Source of the DNA: Rufibacter ruber
GTDB taxonomy: Bacteria; Bacteroidota; Bacteroidia; Cytophagales; Hymenobacteraceae
DNA length: 64,000 bases
Direction of reading: 5' to 3'
Assembly (NCBI RefSeq): GCF_001647275.1
Contig: NZ_LRMM01000015.1
Span: forward strand, 25,924 to 89,923
Shown: positions 35,223 to 42,260 of the stretch, one piece after another
Position numbering within the stretch: the stretch's first letter is position 1
Layout of the letters: each line of letters begins with the position of its first letter
Notes under the pieces: model-generated
Database searches by the model: none
Seen by the model: the letters and a program-made list of their open reading frames with translations, nothing else
Told to the model about the DNA's origin: nothing
Program-made: the position numbers and the translations under genes

Positions 35223-35876
35223 TCACCGCAGCACCTCCGCCACCGGAAACACCATCTTAAAATCCTGCACCGCCAGCACAGCCAACGGCTTTAAATGCTG
35301 TACAGGCGGGAAATAGGCCGCGTCTGCCTCTAAATACGGCACGTTGGCCAGGTGGGCATGGCCGGAGGCCTGCGGCTGGGTGAGGAGCAGTCGCCCCCGC
35401 CGTTCCTGCACCACCCGGAACAGGGGAAGCAGTTTGGTGGTAACCGGAAAGGAAAAGCCTTTGGGGTGAACCTCAGCAGAGAAGAAAGTACGGCCCTCCC
35501 GGCTCACGTCAAACAACTGCGTCCCGTCTCCCTGCTTCCGGAAGTGGAAGTCGGCCACCTCTTTGGGTATGCCCCAGTTCTCCCTTCCGCTGGCGGCGCT
35601 GGCGTGGGTGGAGACGTAAATTTTTGAGATGGCAAAGGTGAGTTTTCCGCCCCGGCGGAAAATACCCGGGATAAAGAGCAGCTCCTGGTACGGCCCCACC
35701 CCCGAGGTGTCATACTTCACCGCCATCACCGCCCCCAGCCCCAGCTTGTGCTGCCTGCACAAGTCTGGGTCCAGAAATCCGAATTGCCGGAGAAAGGCCT
35801 TCGGGAAAGCGTACAGGAAAACCGCGCCGTGGCCCGTGAGAAACCAGGGGGCGGGAACGATACCAGCAGGTGCCAT
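35223..35876 (-). CDS. Acetoacetate decarboxylase-like protein
   Basis: 217 residues from ATG 35876 (MAPAGIVPAPWFLTGHG); the longer frame from 36020 crosses a perfect palindrome. The ADC-superfamily pattern is GAVMAVKYDTSGVGPYQELLFIPGIF, AISKIYVSTHASAASGRENWGIPKEVADF and FSFPVTTKLLP. In true ADC a Lys-Lys pair gives the Schiff base; here the EVADF region lacks an obvious pair, so catalytic activity is uncertain. Relatives include poorly studied cytoplasmic aldolase-like proteins. It is divergent from the DUF2027-Smr gene. Confidence 0.75.
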   Translation of the reverse strand: MAPAGIVPAPWFLTGHGAVFLYAFPKAFLRQFGFLDPDLCRQHKLGLGAVMAVKYDTSGVGPYQELLFIPGIFRRGGKLTFAISKIYVSTHASAASGRENWGIPKEVADFHFRKQGDGTQLFDVSREGRTFFSAEVHPKGFSFPVTTKLLPLFRVVQERRGRLLLTQPQASGHAHLANVPYLEADAAYFPPVQHLKPLAVLAVQDFKMVFPVAEVLR

Positions 35877-35948
35877 AGGCCAGAATGTGTTGGTGCTTTT
35901 CCTCAGAACGGAATCCTCTACCGGCAGTTGCCCTAAAAGCAGCGGGGC

Positions 35949-35984
35949 GTTTTGGGGCTGTTTTCCGGAAAACAGCCCCAAAAC
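35949..35984. repeat. Perfect loopless CTGTTTT palindrome (18-bp arms)
   Basis: GTTTTGGGGCTGTTTTCC directly followed by its exact complement. Between divergent genes. Confidence 0.95.
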
Positions 35985-36121
35985 AGGACGGGGTGCGGCC
36001 AGGCCAACAAAAAAATACACCGTTCCTGCTGTGGTACAGGCTGCTCCCTTGTGGCAGCATTCTCTGGCTGATCAGCGGAAACCTGTGTCAATTAACTTCC
36101 CCGCGCCAGCCGCATTTCCCG

Positions 36122-36129
36122 TATCTTTG
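36122..36129 (+). promoter_or_regulatory. -7 promoter box upstream of the DUF2027-Smr gene
   Basis: TATCTTTG matches TAnnTTTG. A degenerate palindrome (36143-36180) lies between it and the start codon, so it would be in the 5' leader. Confidence 0.6.
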
Positions 36130-36185
36130 CCTAACGGCCGAAGCTGTTTCTGGCCTGTTTTTCCCAAAACTGAACCAAACTGGAT

Positions 36186-37145
36186 ATGAACATAGGAGAC
36201 CGCGTACGCCTTATGCACGGCAAAGAACAAGGCGTGATTACCCGCTTTCTGGATAACAACCTGGTAGAAGTGGCCATTGACAATGATTTCACCATACCGG
36301 TGATGCGCCGCGAGGTGGTGGTCATTGCGCAGGAAGAAGACCAACATTTCAGGAACGCCCCGGCTCCGGCTCCGGTGAAAAAAGAAGCCGCGCCGGTGGT
36401 GCCGTCTACCGCCGTGGCGGGCATCTACGTGGCCCTGGTGCATACTACGCCTGAACTGCTAGCGGTGCACCTGGTCAACAACTCTGAGTTTGACCTGCTG
36501 TTCACCTACGGCGAGGAAACCGCTAAAGGCTACCGCGCCCAGCACAATGACAAGCTTCCGCCCAAAAAAACCAAGCCGGTGGCGCACCTGCACCTAAACG
36601 ACTTTGACAAATGGCCCGACCTGGTGGTGCAATACCTACAGCACAAGACCGGTGCCAACACCCTGCTGGAGCCTGTGACCCGCAAGCTGAAGTTCAAGGC
36701 CTCCTCGTTTTACAAGAGCAAGAAAACCGCGCCGGTGCTGCAGAAGGAAGGTTACGTTTTCCAGCTGGACTCCAAGCCTTCATTGGTGAACCCCGGGCAA
36801 ATACAGGAGCAGTTGATTGAATCTTCGGCCGCGGCCGATAACATCAAAGTCACCGTGCCCAATCATGAGGTGGACCTGCATATTGAGAAACTGCTGCCCA
36901 ATGAGGACCCCAAGCAGCTAAGTAATTCAGAGCTGCTGCGCACGCAGTTGGCCGCTTTTCAGGACAATTTAGACCGCGCCGTGGCCGCCAACATGCACGA
37001 GATTATCTTTATTCACGGCACCGGCAACGGCGTACTCAAAAAGGAAATCCAGAAGCTATTGAGCCGCCACCCGCACATCAAGTTCTATGAAGACGCCCGC
37101 AAAGAGAAGTTCGGGTACGGGGCAACCCGGGTGGTCCTGAAGTAG
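36186..37145 (+). CDS. DUF2027 and Smr-domain protein (MutS2-like endonuclease domain)
   Basis: 319 residues. Residues 1-70 (NIGDRVRLMHGKEQGVITRFLDNNLVEV) form a small SH3-like module. Residues about 85-240 are the DUF2027 beta-sandwich (GIYVALVHTTPELLAVHLVNNS). The C-terminus is an Smr domain with EVDLHIEKL (the conserved D-x-H) and FIHGTGNGVLKKEIQKLL (the HGxG motif). Smr domains cut nucleic acids or bind branched DNA; this architecture is typical of Bacteroidota. It lies directly upstream of rnpB. Confidence 0.88.
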   Translation: MNIGDRVRLMHGKEQGVITRFLDNNLVEVAIDNDFTIPVMRREVVVIAQEEDQHFRNAPAPAPVKKEAAPVVPSTAVAGIYVALVHTTPELLAVHLVNNSEFDLLFTYGEETAKGYRAQHNDKLPPKKTKPVAHLHLNDFDKWPDLVVQYLQHKTGANTLLEPVTRKLKFKASSFYKSKKTAPVLQKEGYVFQLDSKPSLVNPGQIQEQLIESSAAADNIKVTVPNHEVDLHIEKLLPNEDPKQLSNSELLRTQLAAFQDNLDRAVAANMHEIIFIHGTGNGVLKKEIQKLLSRHPHIKFYEDARKEKFGYGATRVVLK

Positions 37146-37148
37146 CCG

Positions 37149-37192
37149 TTTCCGTTTTGGGGCTGTTTTCATGAAAACAGCCCCAAAGGAAA
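37149..37192. repeat. CTGTTTT palindrome between the Smr gene and rnpB
   Basis: TCCGTTTTGGGGCTGTTTTC, AT, GAAAACAGCCCCAAAGGA. The last copy before an 8-kb interval without any. Confidence 0.92.
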
Positions 37193-37220
37193 TAGGAACA
37201 GATTGCCCCATTTATAATGT

Positions 37221-37228
37221 TACCTTTG
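37221..37228 (+). promoter_or_regulatory. -7 promoter box of rnpB
   Basis: TACCTTTG, with a TTG 15 bases upstream (37203). The RNA would start about 8 bases downstream. Confidence 0.75.
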
Positions 37229-37235
37229 TAAAAAA

Positions 37236-37690
37236 ATCGGCAAGCCGGCTTATCGCTGCGCCCTTAGGGGCGGAGAGGAAAGTCCGGGCAACGCAGAGCA
37301 TCCTGCTTCCTAACGGGAAGGCACCTGGCGGGCGACGGCCAGGTGACAGCCAGTGCCACAGAAAAGTACCGCCCACTAATTAATTAGGAATGGGGAATTA
37401 GGGATCATTCTTAATTCTCAATTTTAAATTCTTAATTAAAAATGGGTAAGGGTGAAAAGGTGCGGTAAGAGCGCACCAGCGGCTGGGCGACCAGTCCGGC
37501 TGGGTAAACCTCAGGAGTTGAAAGACCAAATAGGCTGGCAGCGTCACTCCCCCGGGAGTGGCTAAGGGCGGCTCGTCCGATGTCAGTGGGTAGGTTGATG
37601 GAGCCCCTCCGTGAGGGCGGGCCTAGATAAATGATAAGCCATCTGCCGCCAAGGCAGAGGACAGAACCCGGCTTACAGGCTTGCCGATTT
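37236..37690 (+). ncRNA. rnpB: RNase P RNA, class A
   Basis: The conserved cores are present: GAGGAAAGTCCGGGC (about 37275), GTGCCACAGAAAA, GGTGAAAAGGTGCGGTAAGAG, GCGACCAGTCC and a 3' AGACAGAACCCGGCTTACAGG-type end (ACAGAACCCGGCTTACAGG near 37660). ATCGGCAAGCC at the 5' end pairs with GGCTTGCCGAT at the 3' end (P1), and a T-run follows at 37687. The P12 region carries an extra AT-rich inverted repeat of about 60 bases (37379-37441). RNase P RNA is the catalytic subunit that matures tRNA 5' ends. Confidence 0.95.
37379..37441 (+). repeat. AT-rich inverted repeat inside rnpB P12
   Basis: AATTAATTAGGAATGGGGAA and TTCTTAATTCTCAATTTTAAAT with a final TCTTAATTA form a long AT-rich hairpin. It resembles the element at 8087-8167. 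The flanking rnpB cores are intact, so it is a loop extension rather than a disruption. Confidence 0.8.
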
Positions 37691-37694
37691 TTTT

Positions 37695-37970
37695 TATTTA
37701 TCCATTCTGGAGAATCTTCTTTAGCCTGGCTTTTGCCTCGCCATTAGCAGCCCCGCACACGAATTTTATTCCTCTCTTTTTCGTGGCCCTGAATCTGGCA
37801 ACTTCAGCAGGGCTACTACCTATTTATCTGATTCTCTTCATCTTGTTAAAGATATATCCTATATTAGGCTGTGTATTACGTTTATCAGCCTAAAACTGGG
37901 GGTAAACCGTATGTTTAGGTACGTATATAGGGGTGATAAACGTGATTATGACGGTTATACGGGAGTTGTG
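37695..37970. other. Leading edge of the cassette island
   Basis: Between the rnpB terminator and the first recombination site. It holds an unsupported 70-codon hydrophobic frame that overlaps the rnpB 3' end and no gene I can defend. Base composition changes here to the AT-rich pattern of the island. The last 60 bases form attC-like site 0. Confidence 0.55.
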
Positions 37971-37981
37971 CGGCATTTTAA
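37912..37981 (+). other. Degenerate attC-like site 0 (left boundary of the cassettes)
   Basis: An imperfect stem (CCGTAT.../...TTATACGG) ends in GTTGTGC at 37975-37981. That box is the exact reverse complement of GCACAAC at 38527-38533 in the next attC, as expected for the two ends of one excised circle. The body is less regular than the other sites. Confidence 0.5.
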
Positions 37982-37999
37982 AATATTAAATAAATTACA

Positions 38000-38518
38000 A
38001 TGGAATATACATCTGTGTACGGCTATATCAAAATCGACCGAGATTATGAAGAATCCGTCAATCATATAAAAAGTTTAGGTAAAGATGATTCATACCCATT
38101 CATAAATACAAGTATGTTTAGTTTTGGAGATTATGAAATCCCATACTATTATGAAAATATGATTTTTGGATTTGCTGCTACCTATAAATATTTTGGATTT
38201 GAATTATCAGACTGGAATAATTTTATTATTAAAATTGAGAATATTCTTAGGAATGTTGATTTTGAGAATGCTCAATTTCATATTGAAAGTTCTTTTGGAG
38301 ATTTTACATTATTTTGGACTACACAAGGTCCTTCTTTATCAGGTAAAGAACATGAAGAAGAGTACCTTAAAGAATATTTATTAACTAAAACTGACGAATG
38401 GTATTTTGGCTTTGGTAAAAGGAGCGTTTTTACTGGCTATATAGAAAGTTTAGAAGACTATGAAGATTTAAGGAATGATAAAACTCTCGGATTTAGTTAT
38501 CCTGTACCTCTGAAATAA
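38000..38518 (+). CDS. Cassette gene 1: protein of unknown function
   Basis: 172 residues, acidic, rich in Tyr/Phe (YGYIKIDRDYEESVNHIKSLG, FGDYEIPYYYENMIFGF, FTLFWTTQGPSL). No signal peptide or membrane segment. The look recalls SMI1/KNR4- or Imm-type small cytoplasmic proteins, but no motif settles it. It is much more A+T-rich than the surrounding chromosome and fills nearly the whole space between attC-like sites 0 and 1, starting 19 bp after the recombination box. Confidence 0.75.
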   Translation: MEYTSVYGYIKIDRDYEESVNHIKSLGKDDSYPFINTSMFSFGDYEIPYYYENMIFGFAATYKYFGFELSDWNNFIIKIENILRNVDFENAQFHIESSFGDFTLFWTTQGPSLSGKEHEEEYLKEYLLTKTDEWYFGFGKRSVFTGYIESLEDYEDLRNDKTLGFSYPVPLK

Positions 38519-38525
38519 AAACGAA

Positions 38526-38595
38526 CGCACAACAAGGCATAAACGTCAGCCTTCGGCCGACGGCCTCGCCCGTCGTTTATGCTAGACCGTTAGAC
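38526..38595 (+). other. attC-like site 1
   Basis: R''-type box GCACAAC (38527), inner arms GCATAAACG/CGTTTATGC, central TCGGCCGACGGCCT, and R'-type box GTTAGAC (38589-38595). About 70 bp. Confidence 0.82.
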
Positions 38596-38616
38596 AGCAT
38601 TTATAATAAATCATCA

Positions 38617-39126
38617 ATGAAAAAACTCATAATCTTAGCCACTTTCTCAACATTTCTAAATTCATGCGCTAAACCTGAAGCAGCTAACAATCAAGCTCCT
38701 ATATCAATAAGTGGTACGGATTCTTTGGCAAGTAAATCTCCTTTGATGAAAGCGTCCTTACCAGAGGAAGAAGAATCATCGGACAATTCCCAAAAACAAG
38801 AAAAAAGGGATAAACAGGTAAGTACCGCCGCTGAACTGCAAGGAAAATGGGTGCATGAAAGTGATAGTCTAGCCTATTTAAATATAACTGGCTCAAGCTG
38901 GGTTTCAGGATATGAAGGTGAAGAAGAGACACAGGACAATAAATACACATATACTCTCACCGATAAACTTCCTCAATTTGTTGACCCAGAGGTGAAAGCA
39001 GAGTTTATAGTTTTGTCTAATAAGAATGACACCATGTACTATGAACTAAATGGTGTCTCAAAGGAAACGCTAAGCCTCACATATTATCCAATGATGAAAC
39101 TTCATGTCTATAAAAGAAAGAAATAA
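38617..39126 (+). CDS. Cassette gene 2: predicted lipoprotein
   Basis: 169 residues. Signal peptide KKLIILATFSTFLNSC with Cys near residue 17, then low-complexity polar linker (ESSDNSQKQEKRDKQ) and a small domain AAELQGKWVHESDSLAYLNITGSSW...YTYTLTDKLPQFVD, lipocalin-like in feel. Family not recognised. It starts 22 bp after box GTTAGAC, which reads GTTAGACAGC and is the exact 10-base complement of GCTGTCTAAC at its own downstream attC. Confidence 0.8.
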   Translation: MKKLIILATFSTFLNSCAKPEAANNQAPISISGTDSLASKSPLMKASLPEEEESSDNSQKQEKRDKQVSTAAELQGKWVHESDSLAYLNITGSSWVSGYEGEEETQDNKYTYTLTDKLPQFVDPEVKAEFIVLSNKNDTMYYELNGVSKETLSLTYYPMMKLHVYKRKK

Positions 39127-39130
39127 AAAC

Positions 39131-39202
39131 GCTGTCTAACAACACCTAAACGTCAGCCATCGGCCGACGGCCTTGCCCGTCGTTTACACGAGACCATTGG
39201 CA
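39131..39202 (+). other. attC-like site 2
   Basis: GCTGTCTAAC at the left, TAAACG/CGTTTA inner arms, CGGCCGACGGCC core, and right box ATTGGCA (39196), where the first base is A instead of the canonical G. Confidence 0.8.
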
Positions 39203-39214
39203 AAAATTTGATAT

Positions 39215-39820
39215 ATGAAAAAGGTATTACAAATAAGTTTTCTGCTCACCATCTTTGTTGGTTGCAACTCTTCGTATATCCACTCTTCTACATCGCACTA
39301 TGAAGCTATTAACGAAGGGGACTTATATTTCCCATTGAAACCAGATAGTGTTGAAGGTCAAGAAAATGACAAACTGATTACTTTTATGAACAAATGGTAT
39401 TCAGAAAATATGGTCAGACTGAAAGAACCTGTCTTGTATAAACATACCGGTAGAGACTTTAATGTTTTCAGATTTACCAAAATCGGGACATGGGGTGAAT
39501 CAACCTCCTACAGGATAGAAAAGACGGATTCAAATGTATCGATTGTTAAACGCACAAAGGACTTGCCTGGAAATTTGATTGCTGATGAAAAGAAGTTATT
39601 GAGCAAAGAAAATTGGAGCGCATTAGAGGCAAGAATACAATCAATAGCTTTCTGGCATTTAAACACTCACGGTGAGCGAGGTCTCGACGGGGAGGAATGG
39701 ATATTGGAAGGTCTAGATGATGACAAGTATCATTTTGTGATAAGATGGAGTCCTGACCTTCATGGTGATAAAGAGTTTGTAAAAGCTTGTAACTTATTTG
39801 AAGATTTGTTTAAAAAATAA
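39215..39820 (+). CDS. Cassette gene 3: predicted lipoprotein
   Basis: 201 residues with signal peptide VLQISFLLTIFVGC, then NSSYIHSSTSHYEAINEGD. The mature region is mixed alpha/beta (TGRDFNVFRFTKIGTWGESTSYRIEK, LEARIQSIAFWHLNTHGERGLDGEEWILEGLDDDKYHFVIRWSP), which recalls small secreted proteins of unknown role. It is bounded by attC-like sites 2 and 3. Confidence 0.8.
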   Translation: MKKVLQISFLLTIFVGCNSSYIHSSTSHYEAINEGDLYFPLKPDSVEGQENDKLITFMNKWYSENMVRLKEPVLYKHTGRDFNVFRFTKIGTWGESTSYRIEKTDSNVSIVKRTKDLPGNLIADEKKLLSKENWSALEARIQSIAFWHLNTHGERGLDGEEWILEGLDDDKYHFVIRWSPDLHGDKEFVKACNLFEDLFKK

Positions 39821-39828
39821 AGAAAAAC

Positions 39829-39900
39829 TCTTGCCAACACTGTATAAACGCCAGCTTCGGCCGACGGCCTCGCCGTCGTTTATACTAGTCCGTTGGCAGT
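39829..39900 (+). other. attC-like site 3
   Basis: TTGCCAAC (39831) pairs with cassette start TTGGCAA at 39197, inner arms GTATAAACG/CGTTTATAC, core TCGGCCGACGGCCT, right box GTTGGCA (39892-39898). Confidence 0.85.
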
Positions 39901-39910
39901 AAGTTATAAT

Positions 39911-40369
39911 ATGAAGAAACTAATTCTTTTAACTTATCTAATTGTAGTAATAGCGACAGATTCTATTGCGTGTAAATGCGGGATTTATACAACATCTCTT
40001 CAAGCAGCTACTCAAGAGCGCTATAATTCTTCGGACTTTGTAATATCGGCAAAGGTGGAGCTTGTTAGAGACAGCTTGACAAAAGGAAACTACTTTATGG
40101 AACCAGGACCTTATTGGCGGAAAGGTGGCTATAACGTAGTAATAAATGTAAAAAAAGCCTACAAAGGAGAAATAAAGACTGATAAAATTGAAATTACTCC
40201 AAGCTGGTTGAATTGCAGCCAATATTTCAAAATAGGAGATACATATATAATTTTTGGGTACATCAATAAAAAGGGTGAGTACACAACTGACATATGCTCA
40301 ATGAATTTCTCAACAGATCAAAAAGATAGGTTGAGGGCGTTTAAAAAAATAAAGAAGAAGAAAACCTAA
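39911..40369 (+). CDS. Cassette gene 4: secreted TIMP/NTR-like protein
   Basis: 152 residues from ATG 39911. Signal peptide LILLTYLIVVIATDSIA leads straight into CKCGIY, so the mature protein starts Cys-x-Cys, as in netrin/TIMP modules. It continues SDFVISAKVELVRDS, YNVVINVKKAYKGEIKTDKIEITPSWLNCSQYFKIGDTYIIFGYINKKG and a final TDICSMNF, four to five Cys in the order expected for an NTR-type OB fold. Function in bacteria is unknown. It lies between attC-like sites 3 and 4. Confidence 0.75.
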   Translation: MKKLILLTYLIVVIATDSIACKCGIYTTSLQAATQERYNSSDFVISAKVELVRDSLTKGNYFMEPGPYWRKGGYNVVINVKKAYKGEIKTDKIEITPSWLNCSQYFKIGDTYIIFGYINKKGEYTTDICSMNFSTDQKDRLRAFKKIKKKKT

Positions 40370-40440
40370 TGCTAACAAGGTGCATAAGTCATGCTACGGC
40401 CGACGGCCTTGCACGCCTCATGCACTAGACGTTGGGGTTA
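40370..40440 (+). other. attC-like site 4
   Basis: TGCTAAC (40370), inner arms GTGCATAAG/CCTCATGCAC, core CGGCCGACGGCC, right box GTTGGGG (40431-40437). Confidence 0.82.
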
Positions 40441-40453
40441 ATTAAAAATATAA

Positions 40454-40822
40454 ATGTTCGGACTATTTGATAAGAGAACTTCTAAAATTGAATTCACCGA
40501 AGAAAGTGAGGAGAAGTTCAACCACCTGTTGACAGAAATCTATGAAATCCTTCGCGACTCAGCATATACAATTCAGGCGGACAGGATAAAAGAAATCTTG
40601 TTCGCTGTTCAAAAAGAAGACCCCGAATTATTTGAGCAGAAAGTGATTTCTGCAGAACTACTTGGTGGTGCAGGTTCTGTAGTGGACGTTTGGATTGAGA
40701 AAGAAGAGAAAATGAAAAGAATGGATTCGTTAATGAACGACTTCTTAGAACTTACTTTTAAATCGGGGTTGAATCAAAGAGCTTTAAAAGCAAGAATGAC
40801 TAGAAAAATGAAAAACAACTAA
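40454..40822 (+). CDS. Cassette gene 5: small cytoplasmic helical protein
   Basis: 122 residues, no signal peptide: MFGLFDKRTSKIEF then EEKFNHLLTEIYEILRDSAYTIQADRIKEIL and a charged helical C-terminus KEEKMKRMDSLMNDFLE. No family recognised. It starts 17 bp after the recombination box of attC-like site 4 and runs into the truncated attC 5. Confidence 0.72.
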   Translation: MFGLFDKRTSKIEFTEESEEKFNHLLTEIYEILRDSAYTIQADRIKEILFAVQKEDPELFEQKVISAELLGGAGSVVDVWIEKEEKMKRMDSLMNDFLELTFKSGLNQRALKARMTRKMKNN

Positions 40823-40840
40823 CCCCTAACATTGTGTTCT
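40823..40840 (+). other. Truncated attC-like site 5, interrupted by IS110
   Basis: CCCCTAACATTGTG has the R''-type box CCCTAAC and partly matches the cassette start GTTGGGGTTA, but no core or right box follows. The sequence changes to IS110-type non-coding end within about 10 bases. Confidence 0.6.
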
Positions 40841-40918
40841 ATGGTCAAAGCAAGTAAAAGCGCATAAATTTCCCAAGAACTTCTCCCAACCTACTTCATG
40901 GATTTGTAGGCATACGCA

Positions 40919-41914
40919 TTACGTCTGCAGGCACACGTAGGGCGTGTTGCGCTCGATGACGGCGAACATGCGGCTGACGATCTTGTTCTTGATGGCGTTG
41001 AGCACGGCCATGGGGTGCTTGCCCTCGCCCGTCTTCCTCTCATAGTACTTGCGGTACTCGTTGCCGGCCTTGATGCTGGCCAGAGCGCCCATGGTCAAGA
41101 GGTCCTTTATCTTCTTGTTGGCGATCTTTGAGACCTTCGTCCTCCCCCTGACGCTGGAGCCGGAGGAGTTCTTGAACGGCGCGAGCCCGGCGTAGCAGGA
41201 GAACTTGCGTCAGGAGGGGAACCGGGTGAAGCCCCTGGTGAGGATGAGCATCTGGGTCGCCGTCTGCTCGCCCACGCCCGGCACTGAGCACAGGAGCCCC
41301 TTCTTCTCCCTCAGCTCCCTCTGGGCCTCTATCAGGCGGTTTATCTCCGCCTGCACCTCCTTCAGCTTCCTGTCCAGAAGGCAGACCATCTCCTTCTCGA
41401 TTCTCAGGGGAAACCTCACGTCCAGGCAGCGTCCCAACACTTTCAGCTCCCTGATGCGCGCCTTGTGGGCCGATTTCTCCTTCAGCAGCAGCTCGCGCTG
41501 GGAGAAGAGCTGGCGCAACTCCAGCAGCAGGTCGGGGGCCGCCCCGTTGAAGCTCAGCTCCTCCAGGTTCCTTTTCAGGTAACGGGCTATCAGCAGCGAA
41601 TCAGCCTTATCGTCCTTGCCCCGCACGGTGCCCATTGAGCGCCTGATGCGGCAGGCGTTCTCCGAGACATACTTAAGCTTCAGCTCGGAGAGGAACCTGC
41701 CCAGGCCGACGGAGTAGACGCCCGTGTCCTCAAACCCGAACACCGCCCCACAGGTCGCATACGCGTTAAACTTCCCTACCCACCTGAGCAGCTGGCCGAA
41801 GCCCACCTTGTTGTTCTTGAATTGTTGGTGGGCGTGGTCACCATTAGGGAAAAGCACGGTGGCATCCAGCACAAGTTTGCTGACGTCAATGCCAACGGAA
41901 AGGTTTTTCTCCAT
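40919..41914 (-). pseudogene. IS110 transposase with an in-frame TGA
   Basis: From ATG 41914 (MEKNLSVGIDVSKLVLDATV, with the first catalytic Asp), the frame runs through RGKDDKADSLLIARYL, a helical linker (KEKSAHKARIRELK), VPGVGEQTATQMLILTRGF, then an in-frame TGA at 41210-41212. It continues in the same frame RKFSCYAGLAPFKNSSGSS, with the Ser expected in the C-terminal domain, to TAA 40919. The TGA separates FTRFPS from RKFSCYAGLAP, an otherwise continuous family motif, so it is a point nonsense change (or read-through/sequence error). About 331 codons in total, normal length. Confidence 0.88.
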
Positions 41915-42060
41915 ATCTTTCTCTTGGTTAAAAGAAGGTTGAACAACTGCCACCTATATGAGGCATGAGAGCCTGGTGTTCTATCTGGTCAAGGTTCAAC
42001 CGAAGGGAACAGGGAGAGGACTAACACAATGTAGGGGAATAGAATCCTATGTAAACGTGT
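41915..42060 (-). ncRNA. Candidate bridge RNA region of the IS110 element
   Basis: In the IS110 group the left non-coding end encodes a bridge RNA whose two loops match target and donor DNA. Read on the minus strand, this end has CCCCTACATTGTGTTAG (42036-42020), close to the attC 5 sequence CCCCTAACATTGTGTT (40823-40838). Nearer the transposase it has GACCAGATAGAACACC (41994-41979), close to the right-end junction GACCATAGAACAC (minus strand of 40834-40846). The order (target-like first, donor-like second) fits the known layout. Loop structures were not folded. Confidence 0.5.
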
Positions 42061-42194
42061 AGTTCTCCTCTCCCTTTTCCCAAGTTAGGAAATTGTACTC
42101 GTACAGGTATAGCAAATATAAAGGTGTAAACGGCAGCTGGGTTTCCTCGGCGAGCGCCTCTACTCCCCTTCTCCCCAATACCCGAACTTTGGTT

Positions 42195-42202
42195 TAAATT
42201 TG
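42195..42202 (+). promoter_or_regulatory. -7 promoter box of the Crp-like gene
   Basis: TAAATTTG fits TAnnTTTG, 58 bp before the ATG. Confidence 0.45.
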
Positions 42203-42260
42203 CCAGGCAGGTGGAGGTGAATCTTTACTTTCAGCCCCTCATGCCGCCATAGCCCCCCGT

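Larger units (their letters stand above)
40841..42060 (-). mobile_element. IS110-family insertion sequence (approximate ends)
   Basis: Contains an IS110-type transposase with a DEDD N-domain and Tnp_20 C-domain, a short right end (40841-40918) and a long non-coding left end (41915 to about 42060 or further). There are no terminal inverted repeats, as expected for this family. The left outer boundary cannot be fixed by eye. Confidence 0.75.

Noticed and set aside
37681..37893. 70-codon hydrophobic frame downstream of rnpB
   Set aside because: Starts inside the rnpB P1 helix and terminator; no family and no start context. Could be a cassette remnant, but not supported.
37900..40440. CRISPR array
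   Set aside because: The repeated units near 38.5-40.4 kb are 70-bp palindromes spaced 500-700 bp apart by genes, not short direct repeats with uniform spacers.
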